Assembly (NCBI GenBank): GCA_963682025.1
Contig: OY821519.1
Span: forward strand, 145,804,312 to 145,868,311
From: Cordilura impudica
Taxonomy: Eukaryota > Arthropoda > Insecta > Diptera > Scathophagidae
Direction: 5' to 3'
DNA length: 64,000 nt
This document shows, one piece after another, positions 11,795-24,013 of the stretch (position 1 is the stretch's first letter; every line of letters begins with the position of its first letter). The notes below the pieces were generated by a model. The model ran no database searches, was not told where the DNA came from, and worked only from the letters and a program-made list of their open reading frames with translations. Both the position numbers and the translations under genes were made by a program.

Positions 11795-12159
11795 GATGTG
11801 TAAAAATCTATACGTGCAGGCGTATAGGCGTATATACAACGTAATATGTGAGCTCACATGTTACGCTGTGACCGTAAGACAAATCGGTGTGACTTATGAT
11901 TGTATTGGTGAAAAAATTATGATATAAAATTGTTTCAGCAAATTCAACAACCCTTTGCTGTAAAACGACAAAAATTTCACAATATAAACGTATAACATAT
12001 ACATAATTCAACAACCCCACAAGTATAACCAGAGTCCCTGCAGTTGTTTGCTATAAGTGATACATAGATGACGCTTTCTGTTTGATTTTAAAAAGTGACA
12101 TAAAAAAATCTTAATTACTAGATGTTTACACATCTCCCCTGTGATCGGACTCACATGAT
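11795..12159. repeat. Short element with GATGTGTAAA...CACATGAT ends, copy 1
   Basis: Collinear with 57489-57728: both begin GATGTGTAAA(C/A)ATCTATACG, share GACAAATCGGTGTGAC, and end GATGTTTACACATCTCCC followed by CGGACTCACATGAT. GATGTGTAAACATC and GATGTTTACACATC form an internal inverted pair. This copy has about 120 bp of extra internal sequence. The 70- and 75-codon ORFs here are incidental. Class unknown. Confidence 0.7.
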
Positions 12160-12397
12160 TTTTATTAATAACTAGGTACTTTATTATTATTTTTCTTTGA
12201 TATTGGCGATTTTTGTATTTATTTTGGCATAACATTAAAAAAAGTGTAGCAATACCGGTCTAAGTTAATATAACACATTAAACAATTGCTGGAGAAACAA
12301 CGGCCAAAAAACCGACAACAATAACACACATAATAAAAAATTTAAAACAACAAACAAGAACAACATAGAAAAATCATATCTCTTCAAGATTTTTTTA

Positions 12398-12640
12398 TAC
12401 CCTCCACACCACTGTGCAGAGGGTATATATAGGTTTGTCATTCCTTTTGTATCGCATCGAAAAATGCATTTCCGACCTCATAAAGTATATATATTCTGCA
12501 TCCTTATAACAACTCGAGTCGATATAGCGATGTCCATCTGTCCGTCTGTCTGTTGAATTAAGGATCACGAATATGTGTAATTTATGGGGCCCAGATTCTT
12601 TTTATGAATTATTACAAACGGAATAACAAATTTAGATATA
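12398..12640 (-). repeat. GGGTATA repeat variant, copy 3
   Basis: TACCCTCCACACCACTGTGC starts a reverse-oriented, diverged copy with CATTTCCGACC, AAGTATATATATTCTGCATC and the GTCGATATAGCGATGTCC block. Confidence 0.75.
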
Positions 12641-12730
12641 TTAATTTAAGGCTTCAGTGCTGCTGGGATCAAAATAATCCATTGTGATATATCTTTGGTG
12701 CAATTATCTGCTTATTGCCCGCGAATATAA

Positions 12731-13112
12731 ATTAAAACAACTTTTAACCAATTTTGTTATAAAATTATTGTTTATGTATAAAAACTATCTACATGTTTCT
12801 AAATATAAAAAGAGGACCCACAAATGACCCAAAGCTAATAAAATACAATTTTTCAAAAGAATATGACATATAAAATTAATTATATTTATTTTGGTGTATT
12901 TAAGGATGATTTAGTGTGCGATTAAAACAACTTTTTACCAATTTTGTTATAAAATTATTTTTTTTATGTATAAAAACTATTTATATTTTTCTAAATATAA
13001 TAAGAAGACCCACAAATGACCCAAAGCTAATAAAAGACAATTTTTCAAAAGAATATGACATATAAAATTAATTATATATATTTTGGTGTATTTAAGGATG
13101 ATTTAGTGTGCG
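12731..13112. repeat. Tandem duplication, two units of about 190 bp
   Basis: Units 12731-12920 and 12921-13112 each run from ATTAAAACAACTTTT to GATGATTTAGTGTGCG. They differ by a few substitutions and a short T-run. No coding content. Confidence 0.85.
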
Positions 13113-13744
13113 ATTCAAATTGTTTTCTGTAATAACTTACGACTTGCAATAAGTATCGTTTTTCTTTAATTTTATATTATTATATTAATTTTATATTTCA
13201 TATTCTTTTGAATATGAAGAATAATTTGGCCAGTTAAAGAAACTATACATCCATCTCCAATTAGCACGATTTAATGCGTATAGCCACCCTATACAACCAT
13301 TACATTCGCAATGGAGGTTAGGGCAACTATCGTTAAAAGAAGTTACTGAATCGCGGTACTGAAAAGCTATTAATTTCTCTTGAAGTCAATATTTTTTTTA
13401 AATGTAAAATTTTTTTAAATGTAAACATAGGTATTTTGTGTTTTTTTTTTTTGGAATTTCAATTTGTGTTTAACGAATAAAATTTATATATTAAAGATGC
13501 AATTGATGTCTTCTAAATTTAAAATTATAATTTCCGACGTTTTGATATGATTTTCTGAAATTCAATTAATTGGAAATTTTTAATTCCAGTTTTTAGAATT
13601 GATATTTTCTTAAATTTGAATAGAAAATTTAAAAAGTGCAATTTTGTATTTATGTGAATAATAATGCTTAAGTAATTATAAACAATTTTTAAAAATTAGA
13701 TGTAATCGCAATCAGATATTTTGTAGGTAAAGCAGAATAATAAT
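13113..13744. other. No gene; contains a segment repeated at 31490-31605
   Basis: 13220-13335 (TTTGGCCAGTTAAAGAAACT, ATCTCCAATTAGCACGATTT, GCAATGGAGGTTAGGGC) recurs in the same orientation near 31490-31605. The rest is AT-rich with no readable product. Confidence 0.6.
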
Positions 13745-14927
13745 TCTATATAACTATGTAGAACTGTTTTGAAAGCAAAAAACTCATTGATGAACTCGGT
13801 AACTATATTTTGTAAAGACAACAAGTTAATATGCCAAACTTATGTTCATATTTGCAAAAGAATAATGCAAAAACGTATGAAATAAAAGACCAGCCCGTGT
13901 ATACTCTTAACATTGTTCTGTATGATATCCAGTTGAAAATATTAACATTCATGCTAAAATAGAAATAACTATTGCAAAGCTTATTAGAACAAATAAAAAT
14001 TGTGGCGCCATCTACTGTGGCATAGTCACGCTGAGCAAAATGAAGTGACACTCTGTTAATGCAAAAGAAATGTATTTTCCCCGCAACAAAATATTGCAGA
14101 ATTTTATGTAAATAAAATAATATACCGATTTATTTCTAACATGCAGTTACTATGAATATACATATATAATATATGTATATTATTTGTATTATTTAATATG
14201 TTTATACATATAAATTTATAAATAAATTTATACATAAAATTTTTTTTTGCTATATATTTACATTGTTTTTTTTTTATTAACACAACTAAGTATTTTAGCA
14301 TTATTTGCTTTAGATGTTGGTGAATTTTTACTCCATTTATATTAACTCGTAGTGTCTGCTTGTCGAAAAAATTTTGGATCGATTTTACCAATTTCCCGTG
14401 AGCCATTCGATCTGAAATTTTGCAGGCAGGCTGGTGGTAATAACAGAAATGATCAAACAAATTTTTAGAGTGATGCCAAAACAATGGAAACTTTTAAATT
14501 TTTCTACCAGAGTTAATAAAAAAATGTACAAAGGGTTAGTTTTTATTATATTATTACCACAACGACCACAAAAACAACAAGTCCAGCTATGACAACAACA
14601 CAACATTTAGAATAACAACAAGAACAATATAGAAACATCATATTTTTCATTTTTTTTTTTTTACTTTTTCAGAGATTACCCTGGACCTGTTCCACCGATT
14701 TTAATGATTTTTGAAATAGAAATCTTCCCATGAATTTGGTGAATCATTCTCACTAAAAATGATCACTGTAGATCACAGACGGACAGACGGACATCACTAT
14801 ATCAACTCCGGTTGTTATAAGGATCACAAATATATATAATTTATGGGGTCCAAATTTTTTTTCTAATTATTACAAACGGAATGACAAACTTATATATACC
14901 CTCTGCACACTGGAGTGGAGGGTATAA
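13745..14927 (+). repeat. GGGTATA repeat, copy 4 (left arm of an inverted pair)
   Basis: This is the longest uninterrupted copy, from ATGTAGAACTGTTTTGAAAG to GGAGGGTATAA. It is inverted relative to 18696-19960 and serves as the empty-site reference that shows where transposons cut the opposite copy. It has a short internal deletion near 14770. The minus-strand ORFs across it are not genes. Confidence 0.85.
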
Positions 14928-14949
14928 AAAAAACTCTTCAGCCTGTTTT

Positions 14950-15300
14950 TGAAAATGATAAATAAACAATCAAAATATCGAGATTGTTAAAAGGGCAAAA
15001 AATCTTGGCATAGTGTTCAATAACAACTTGACTTGGTGGATAAAGTTCAAACCTTTGGAGAACTTAATATTTTACGCCCCGTTAACAGAAGTTCTTGCAA
15101 AAGCATACCTAATTCCTGGTCTACTTTATGGCTGTTAACTTTTTTGCAACTGCGACTGAAGAAACGTGATAGTGTTTCGACTTTCTCAAAAACTCTTTTT
15201 GGAATCTCATTCGCTGTTATTAAAAAGACACTATTTTTATATTTATATATTTTATGGTGCTTATTCTTTATGTTACATTTTAAATCAGAAAATTTCATGG
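14950..15300 (+). pseudogene. LINE reverse transcriptase C-terminal fragment
   Basis: The plus strand reads AKNLGIVFNNNLTWWIKF, then KAYLIPGLLYGC and FCNCD. This resembles the region after the RT fingers in Jockey-type LINEs (a KNLG-hhh..LtW motif followed by L..LLYG). It contains stops and frame changes and precedes, without overlap, the better preserved LINE starting at about 15310. Confidence 0.5.
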
Positions 15301-15309
15301 GAATCTCTC

Positions 15310-15880
15310 AAATAAAAAAAAAAAACCGGAAGGAAGTTCAATGCTGGCGGTGTCAAAAATGGGGTCATATGTCAACTAATTGTAATAGACCGTACACTAG
15401 CATTAAATGTAATGAAAACCATTCTCCTGGAGAATGTCAATTTGTATCTAATAAAGAAAATTTACCTTATTGTAACAATTGTAAGAACATGGACATCCTT
15501 CTAATTTTAAAGGCTGTTCAGCATATAAGAAATATTTGGCAATGAAGAAGAAGATTAGTCTCGATATTTTAGAGAAGAAACAAAGAGCTTATAATAATGT
15601 CTCTAATGTTTTAAACAATAATAGCTTTGTTCTTCAAGGTCGATCATTTTCAAGTCACTTTCAAAATGTTACCTCCAATGAAACTCAAAGATCCATATCG
15701 AAACCACCTATAATTCAAGAGTTTTTAGAAATAGCTGGAGTCCTTTGTCAACCCGAGGTTATTTCTTTAGAAGATAAAATAGAGAATTTTATTAGGAATT
15801 ACAAGAACCTATCAAAGGAAGAAGCTAAGCAGCAATGTCTTGGTCTTCTGGATGAGGTTAAAAAGTCATATGACCCATAA
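15310..15880 (+). pseudogene. Jockey-like LINE ORF1 (zinc-knuckle nucleocapsid protein)
   Basis: ORF1 of this LINE type binds the element RNA. Visible here are CWRCQKWGHMSTNC, then a second knuckle (IKCNENHSPGEC) and a third (CNNCKN followed, one frame over, by GHPSNFKGC), ending near DEVKKSYDP and a stop at 15880. The one-base shift at about 15495 splits the ORF at the third knuckle. The N-terminal half before the knuckles is missing or unreadable. Spacing of about 40 bp to the ORF2 endonuclease is normal for these elements. Confidence 0.75.
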
Positions 15881-15889
15881 TGGATTAAA

Positions 15890-18660
15890 TTTATTTTCAT
15901 TAATGTTAGGTCTCTTATTGAAGTGAGCCGTAGAATAGATTTACTAAATATTTTAAAAACAAATAAAATTGGCATTGCATTCGTGCAAGAAACTCATTTA
16001 AATGAAAGACATAGAGTAGTTCTTGATAACTCAAATTTTATAAAAGATTTCAGTTCCCAAGGAGTAGCGATTGTTATTAAGAAATCTTTTAAATTTCGTA
16101 AGATCATTTTAGATAGATTAGGGTTTCCTTATATTTTTGTAATGACTGAGATTTTAGTTGATGACTTAATTAAACGAATTTTACTTGGTTCAATATATAT
16201 TCGGTGTAATTTTAATGCAGCAATATTAAATAATGGTCTTTCTTGTTTGGGTAGCATATCTCAAAGTTTTGATGCAACATTTATTGGTGGCGACTTTAAT
16301 GCTAGACATTCTTCTTGGGGCGACTCCATGAATAGTGAAAATGGAAATATTTTTTATAATTTTTTAATTCACAATCCAACATACTTTGTTCGCATTACCA
16401 ACTCACAACCAACGTATCTTAATGGTTCCTCATTCCTTGACCATTTTTTGATCAGCTCTAATTGTATAGATTTAATAAGTCCAAATTTTAAAATTTTTAG
16501 TCTACTTACCTTTTCTTACCATTTTACACAAAAACTTCAAATTAGCCTTCCAAATTTTGCGATCATTTTAAATCCGCCTCCTAATATAACTTCTTTTAAC
16601 AATACAAATTGGAATAATTTCAAAAATGATGTGTGCCGTGAACTTTTGTGTCACTTTCCTATGTCAGATAGAAATCTTTCTAATTTTGACATTGATAACC
16701 ATATAAACAAATATACTTCTTCTTTGAACTTGATTTCTACTATCCATTCCGAAAAAATAGAATTAAAAAATCGTAAATTTATAGTTTCTGAAAATATAAA
16801 AAAATTGTTCAAAATCAAATATTGTTGGCAAAAGCAGTTAAAGAAAATTTATTACAGAACATTAAATCGTTGTGATAGCGATTACTTATTATTATAAAAA
16901 CAAGTTCAGTTGTTGAACAGTATCATAAAAATACAATTTTTAGCGAAAAACTTCAAAATATTAAACCAGGTCCTACAGCACATAGAAAGATTTATAATTT
17001 AATCAGTTACAAAAAGAATAAGTCTCTTGAGACTTTATTGAAGGACCATTTTTCAAAAGTTTTCAATGACCCCTCCTAATACAGATATAACTCAAATTGT
17101 AAATATTATTAACTCAGCTATTTCTGGAACATAAAATTTTCGATATTATTTTGATTCAAATTTTTCTGCCACTAATTCTCAAAAGTGCGTTAAGCTTAAT
17201 TACTATTGATGAATTGATTTGTCTTTCAAAATCTACCAATAATAAAAAATCATGCGGCTTAGACAATATCCAATTTTATAATTAAAAAACTGCCTTTAAA
17301 GGCACTGGAGTATCTCACTATTATTTTCAATAATTGTCTAAATAATTCATATTTTCCTAATATGTGGAAGATATCCAAAATTGTTCCTATTCAAAAGAAA
17401 CCGAACAATTTTGATTTAAATAATTTGCGACCCATTTCATTACTTTCAAATTTGGGAAAACTTTTCGAAAGATCAATACAATTAAAAATGGACTTAGAAA
17501 TAAGAGAAATATACATACCAGATCTACAATTTGGTTTCAAAGCTGGCCATTCCACAGTTGACGCTTTACTAAGATTTCAAAATGACATAGTTTGCAATTT
17601 ACGTAATCGTTGCTGTACTGTTGCAGTTTCTTTGGATGGTATATTATTTAAAATGATACAAATAGGATTTAATCCATATATTGTTAAACTCTTTCAAAGT
17701 TTTTTTTCTGAAAGGTTTTTTTCGTTCAATTTAACGGAAAATCTTCAGATTTTGGGAACATTAATTGTGGAGTACCACAGGGTTCTATTTTAACACCTCA
17801 TCTTTAAAACATTTTTACGTATGATTTTCCAATATTGTTCAAAATTCTATTGGTTTGTTATACGCTGATGACTCCCTTCTCTATTCACATAACGAGTCTC
17901 CCAATTGTAGCTCAAGGAATGTTTCTTATCATCTCAGAATTGTTAAACGTTATTACGATAGTTGGGGTGTTAAAAAAAATACTTTAAATGTGAAGCTATT
18001 TGTATTAGCAACGCGTCTGGTAAATGTAGAAGGTTTGTTGTACCAGAAATTAAAAAACTTTTCTTAGATGGCATTGAGATTCCTTTCAAAGATAATATCA
18101 AATATCTTGGTATTAATTTTAATAATCTTCTGAAGTTCAACAAACACGCATGAACTGTTTTGAACAAATCATACAAAATACTTGGAGCATTTTCAAGGAT
18201 TTTGTATAACAAAAATTTACCTGAAAATACAAAGCTTTTGCTGTATAAAACTAGTATTATACCCGTTTTCTTGTATGGTTTTCCAATCTGGTTTAATGTA
18301 ACACCTAATGTAAATAAAGAAATGGAGATCCTTGAACGGAAAATTTTAAGAGGTTGTATAGGAAAAAACTTCGAATCAGAGTGTAAACGTTTTTCTAATC
18401 GTTTTCTTTATAATCAATCTAAGATTACTCCTGTTGGCCTCTATATTTGTGAAATTTTAAGAAAGTTTATAGAAGGACTTATGCTTCATGAAACTCATTT
18501 CATTAAAGATATTTTTAATGTACAAAGGCACTTTAGTTGGTCAAATACAAATTATTTGTCACCTATTGAATTTTTAAACGAAGAACAACCAAATTTTGAT
18601 TTGAATATTTCATTGTATGACTTTTTTATTAAAAGCAATCCGGGTACTCACAGAAGATAG
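15890..18660 (+). pseudogene. Jockey-like LINE ORF2 (endonuclease-reverse transcriptase), decayed
   Basis: The endonuclease is readable over about 15897-16500: INVRSLIEVSRRIDLL, FVQETHLN with the catalytic E, GGDFNARHSSWGD and SFLDHFLIS with the terminal D-H pair. After frame breaks at 16897-17360 the RT appears: VPIQKKPN, NLRPISLLSNLGKLFER, QFGFKAGHSTVDALL (17362-17600), LLYADDSLLYS with the catalytic DD (about 17853-17885), and a C-terminal part with LLYKTSIIPVFLYGFPIWFN to a stop at 18658. At least four frameshifts or deletions, including loss around the RT palm motif A, make it non-functional. Clade within the Jockey group is not resolved. Confidence 0.8.
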
Positions 18661-18695
18661 TACTTTTTATGTGTTTCTTTTTTAATTTATTTTTA

Positions 18696-19960
18696 TACCC
18701 TCCACTCCAGTGTGCAGAAGGTATATATAAGTTTGTCATTCCGTTTGTAATAATTAGAAAAAAAATTTTGGACCCCATAATATATATATATTTGTGATCC
18801 TTATAACAACCGGAGTTGATATAGTGATGTCCGTCTGTCCGTATGTGGAAATCACGATGACGGCATCAATCAGGCAGCTAGGGTGCTCGTTGACATAAAA
18901 AATGATTCATTAACATCCTGGAAAGTTTGCTATTTAAAATCGTCCAAATCGGTTGATTAGGGCCCGAGATGTGAATGAAGAACTAAAAAAAGTCTTGAAA
19001 AAATATAATTTTCTATGTTGTTCTTGTCACGATCACGCCCTTAATAGTGCAGCTACAGTGATCCTTTTTAGTGAGAATGATTCACCAAATTCATGGGAAG
19101 ATTTCTGTTTCAAAAATCATTAAAATCGGTGGAGCAGGTCCAGGGAAATCTCTGAAAAATTAAAAAATTATATTGTTCTTGTTGTTATTCTAAATGTTGT
19201 GTTGTTGTCATAGCTGGACTTGTTGTTTTTGTGGTCGTCATGGTAATAATATAATAAAAACTAACCCTTTGCACATTTTTTTATTAACTCTGGTAGAAAA
19301 ATTTAAAAGTTTCCATTGTTTTGGCATCACTAAAAAAATTTGTTAGATCATTTCTGTTATTACCACGAGCCTGCCTGCAAAATTTCAGATCGAATGGCTC
19401 ACGGGAAATTGGTTAAAAGCGATCCAAAATTTTTTCAACAAGCAGACACTACGAGTTAATATAAAGGGAGTAAAAATTCACCAACATCTAAAGCAAATAA
19501 TGCTAAAATACCTAGTTGTTAATAAAAAAAACGGTATAAATTTAGCAAAAAAAAAATTTATGTATAAATTTATTTATAAATTTATATAAACATATTAAAT
19601 AATACAAATAATATACATATATTATATATGTATATCCATAACAACTGCATGTTAGAAATAAATCGGTATATTATTTTATTTACATAAAATTCTGCAATAT
19701 TTTGTTGTGGGGAAAATACATTTCTTTTGCATTAACAGAGTGTCACTTCATTTTGCTCAGAGTGACTATGCCACAGTATATGGCGCCACAATTTTTGTTT
19801 GTTCTAATTAGCTTTGCAATAGTTATTTCTATTTTAACATGAATGTTAATATTTTCAACTGGATGTCATACAGAACAATGTTAAGAGTATACACGGGCTG
19901 ATCTTTTATTTCATACGTTTTTTCATTATTCTTTTACAAATATGAACATAAGTTTGGCAT
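18696..19960 (-). repeat. GGGTATA repeat, copy 5 (right arm, interrupted by transposons)
   Basis: Reverse-oriented copy starting ATACCCTCCACTCCAGTGTG. It matches 13745-14927 and stops at AAGTTTGGCAT (19950-19960), exactly where the CCCTACAAGAA element begins. Its continuation is found at 27172-27239 and 28678-28690, showing that the insertions split it. Confidence 0.85.
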
Positions 19961-20094
19961 CCCTACAAGAAATGAATGACTGAAACTAACACATAAACAA
20001 TTTTTGTACTAACACACTTGCAGTTTTTTTTCTATTTAAAAACATATGACTGTCGTTGCTGTCGTAGAGTTGTTTTTGTTAAGGTTTAGGAAAG

Positions 20095-21255
20095 GTAAGT
20101 AATTAATTAAATTAAAAGTTCAAGTTAATTTTTGTTGTTTCTTTAGGATTCTTCAAAATATGTCAGTGAATTCGTTAGTGCCATTCTCAATTGTGGTGGC
20201 ACGTCCCTCCATTATACCCTTCCACAATTTATTTTTTGCTCGCTTGTGGCCTATTCCTGTTGGATCGTTAACTTAAAGATATTGCTGTAGAATCTTCACA
20301 AACTTTCAATATAGAACTTTTATACCTCTTAGGAAACGCATTTGTGTGCGACAATATGTTATATCCTAGATTTCGATTGTGAATGCTGTACCAGAAAATA
20401 ATATGGTTATCTATTTGATATTATTGATGGATTTTTTAATGATGTTGGAAGATAATACACAAGAAATATAATTGTGTGAAACAACGCTGACACAGTTTAT
20501 TAAATCGATTCGTAATGATTCCAGTTAAGTGCGCATGGAATCACCAAATGAGCTTATTAAGGTAATGCACTGACATTTTATTAAAAATTGTAGCTAGAAA
20601 CAAAGTAAATCTTCCTTGCAGCATATTACACTAATCCTTATATCTATCTTTCAGTCTGTTGCCCTAACATGGATATGGAAGTTTGTTTTAATATTTGAAT
20701 GTTTTAATTTATGCCATTCTGGAATATAGTGTCTGGAATATGATGTTGATAATATGATATGAAATTAGTTTCTTCAAAAGAACAAAGATCTCAGAATATT
20801 GAACAAATTGATTTATGGAGGTATTATCACAATATCTCAACCACCGTTCTGTACAAACAAAGGTAGCAGTATTTGAATGGAAACATCATATTTACTCATC
20901 AATTTTCCAAATGAATTGTATCAGGTTTGGCCGAAATTGTTAATTCACAAAACTCAAAAGGTAAGCTTTAATATAAATTGTTGATATATATGTAAGTGTT
21001 ATAATAAATTGTTTTCTTTAAGAAACTACTGATTGCACTAAGGCCCATTACCGGAGATTTCTATTGAGGTTAGGGATGTTTCGAGTGAAAAGTCAGCAAA
21101 GTTGTTTAAATATCTGTTTTAAGTTAAGCCCATTGTCCTGTTTCAACATTGTCTCAAACTTATCACCACGTTTCGGAATTAGTGATATTGTTGTGTTTTT
21201 AATATATAATGTTTATTTTTAATTTTGAATTTGATTTTTAATACAATAAATAAAT
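20095..21255 (+). pseudogene. Intron-containing gene remnant carried by the CCCTACAAGAA element
   Basis: Three intron-like segments are conserved in both element copies: 20095-20146 (GTAAGT...TTTCTTTAG), 20562-20654 (GTAATG...CTTTCAG) and 20961-21022 (GTAAGC...TCTTTAAG). Exon 2 in copy B stays open for about 80 codons (for example SAILNCGATSLHYTLPQYIF), while copy A has a one-base insertion after ATCGTTAACTTAA. In copy A exon 3 includes SKEQRSQNIEQIDLWRYY. In copy B exon 4 includes SLVNLFSAKLRTALRDGSSE. I do not recognise the protein. It could be the tail of the element's own transposase or a captured host gene. Confidence 0.45.
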
Positions 21256-21270
21256 AAATAAAAAACAAGT

Positions 21271-21560
21271 AAGAGTGTTAAATTCGGCTATGCCGAATCT
21301 TTGATACCCTCCACCTGGGTTTTACGTTTACATTAATATCTGGACTTCTTGCACTATTGAATATGTAAACACTTTGATAAACCTATTACTGAATTATTAC
21401 AACAAATGCTCTGAATTTTCAGCATTTTATAGAGGTGTCTACATATTTTAGGTCATAAATTGGCAGAATGACTCCCGATTTATCCCATTTTAAATACTAA
21501 CCTGATCCAGATAATTACAAACAATATTAAGTTTAACCAGGTAAATGGTTTATTTTGTAA
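21271..21560 (+). repeat. Dispersed repeat with GGCTATGCCGAATCTTTGATA start
   Basis: AAGTAAGAGTGTTAAATTCG, then TGCCGAATCTTTGATACCCT, begins the block that interrupts copy A. The same start occurs in reverse at 31850-31915 and, diverged, at 61905. Its end is not clear. Confidence 0.65.
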
Positions 21561-22029
21561 TTTTCTTTTTAATTTAAATTTTTTAATATAAAGGTGCATT
21601 TTATTTTTTACAATCCTTTTCAATTTTCCAGACCTATTAGTATAGGGCACATTTGTGAGTCCGCATAGATCAACTTTCAACTCTTACTTCTTTTTATTGT
21701 ATTAAATCTATCTTTGTGTCTTTAAATTAATTAAGATAATTAAGATGAAAATATTTAACAAACTGTTTTTTTTTAGTTAATATCTGAACATTTTACTGAT
21801 ACAAGGCAAAACTAAAACTGCCAAAAATTTCAGTCAAAACTATTTTGAATGTATTTGTTAAATATCGCATAATTTTTTTCAATTTTAAACTTTAAAGTCT
21901 TTTTAAGTCTGGTAATAACTCCATAATATGAAGGAAGTAAATATGTGGATTCTTTAATAACAATGACAAGTATAAAACACTGTTTTGTGCATAACATTAA
22001 AATATTATAAATTTGAGCATAATTAATTT

Positions 22030-22310
22030 AGAAACATAATTAATTTTAGAAAAATGTCCGATTCGTTTTTCGATGATGCTGAAAACACATCAAAGAAATA
22101 CAGAACATAAAGATTTTGCTTCAGTTAGTTGAGAGACGAGAAGCTAATGGATGGCTGGAGCAGGTCAAAGGTGACGACTATAAATGCAAATGCAAGGCTT
22201 TTGAAAATATATTAAAATGCGATAAATCAGATCTAAGTATACATGCATATAACCACTGTTATAAAAAATCTTTTAAACCCAACAGTATTGCCATAATTTG
22301 AAATTGTAAA
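22030..22310 (+). pseudogene. Zinc-finger-like N-terminus of a hAT-type transposase (fragment)
   Basis: Beginning with MSDSFFDDAENTSKK and, after a stop, GWLEQVKGDDYKCKCKAFEN...DLSIHAYNH, this looks like the W..xGD..KaxCk.C...H...H finger at the start of several hAT-like transposases. It ends at about 22300. It lies head-to-head with the minus-strand hAT tail next to it, so the two may come from different copies. Identification is tentative. Confidence 0.4.
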
Positions 22311-23454
22311 GATGCTAAATTGCAAAAAAAGATGCTTAAACGTACTGGATGCTAAATTTTTTTTTTCAAATTTCATTACCTTTATACTGAAAAATTATAT
22401 ACTTATTAATAAATTCTTTGGTTTTTAAATCGAAAAATTAATATAAAACATATGTTTCGATTTATATTTTTTAATTTTTAATTAAAATTATTTTGGATTT
22501 CATCTGAAATTTTTATTAACATCAAATTGAGTTTATTTTAAACTTAAATTAAATATTTTTAATTTTAGAGGGATTTTTTTTTTATTTAAAATATAACAGA
22601 AATTACATTATCAAAAGATACGATTATATTAGAATAATTGGTTTATGGAATCTAACATTTCTGTGATGTCTTCATCTTCAAGTTCTTCTTGGCTCTGATA
22701 TATTTCTGACGATCGACTCTTATCAACGACATCGCTCGGTATATTGTAAGTGTGACAGCACCAATTTTTCAATTTCAATCCTTCTTTTATACGTATTACA
22801 GAACATAACAACTCGGATTTTATTCTGTTCGAAGTTTGATTTTAATTAAAGCTATTAAGCTAAACAAACGTTCAACTTCGGCTTTTGAGAAAGACAAAAC
22901 TAATATAGACAACACAAATATTGATTCCTAAAATGGATTTTCGCCAATAGAATTTTTCAATCCATAAAGAGGTTGTATTCAGTGTTGTATCCCAGTTTTG
23001 TTCTGTGATATAACTCCATTGGATTTGAATTTTTTCTGTTTCAGATGATATAAATTTAAACTCTTCTAATACATTGGTTATATGTTCTTTTACCCGTTTT
23101 AATGTGTTTTGTATTGAAAATTTTGGCATTTTTTAATACAATAATATTTTTTGGCAATCGACTTTCAAATTCATTAAAAACTGTTGTTGGTGTTTACATT
23201 CTTCTATTTCAAAATGTTTTGTTATATTTGTTGAAATAAACGAGCAGAGTGGTAAAAGGAGTAGTACACAAAATTACTGTACTACACTTTGAGAAATAAA
23301 AACATATCAATACCATTAAAAGATGCTAAAAGCAACATTTTATTAATAAAAGATTCTAAGTTAGCATCTAGCATCTTTTGATAAATTTTGGATGCTAAAC
23401 GACAAAAAAAGTTGCTAAATCTAGCAACTAAAAAGCTAAAACGGCAACACTGAA
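22311..23454 (-). mobile_element. Decayed hAT element (second family)
   Basis: The right end is CAGTGTTGCCGTTTTAGC on the minus strand (about 23435-23454), a hAT-like terminus. Subterminal GATGCTAAA words occur near both 22312-22360 and 23323-23400. Minus-strand translation at 22925-22640 reads SFSKAEVERLFSLIALIKIK, then LLCSVIRIKEGLKL, a hAT dimerisation-type tail with the S..EaERxFS pattern. MPKFSIQNTLKRVKEHI at 23129-22880 may be the preceding part. The left terminus and target duplication were not found. Confidence 0.6.
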
Positions 23455-23513
23455 AACCAAGAACAAATATTCTGTTTGAGTTGTAACATCTCATTTGCAA
23501 GCCATTTTAATTA

Positions 23514-24013
23514 AGCTGCGTTCACACTATGTGTTTTGCTTGTGTTTTTCTTATTGTTTTAGCACATGCAATTTGTACACATAGTGTGAACCCTTTCAAA
23601 AACTGTTTATGTACAACACATTTGGCAAAACATATGTAAATTTTTCAATTAGAGCAGGTTCTATTTTGGCATGACAACCATATTAAAATACAATACTGCT
23701 TGTAGCGAAAGAAAAACAGAGTAAATTATAAAGATAAATATTGAAAGAAAAATAAATTGTTTAATATTAATTAACAATTAAAAAATATAAAAAATATATT
23801 ACTTTATTTTTAACAATAACTTTTTGTAAATTCACAAATTAAATCAGCTGTTGTTTACATTTAGAGGTTATGTCATACGGAAATACATATGTACGTTTGA
23901 TCGCAAAATGATGAATTGTATGTAAAACGCCAATTTTGACACACACGCCGAATTACGTATGGATCGTAAAACTGAATTTACATATGGAAAATACACATAG
24001 TGTAAACACACCT
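23514..24013. mobile_element. PIF/Harbinger-type MITE, TTA target duplication, copy 1
   Basis: The ends AGCTGCGTTCACACTATGTG and, inverted at the right, AGGTGTGTTTACACTATGTG lie between TTA (23511-23513) and TTA (24014-24016). Its interior matches 38541-39033 over most of its length (for example CAGCTGTTGTT, TTAGAGGTTATGTCATACGG). The 3-bp TTA duplication is typical of PIF/Harbinger. No coding capacity. Confidence 0.85.

Noticed and set aside
20340..21230. Element A/B exons as an odorant-receptor fragment
   Set aside because: A short resemblance (LLIALRP) appears only in one frame of one exon, and a better continuous frame across the intron does not support it.
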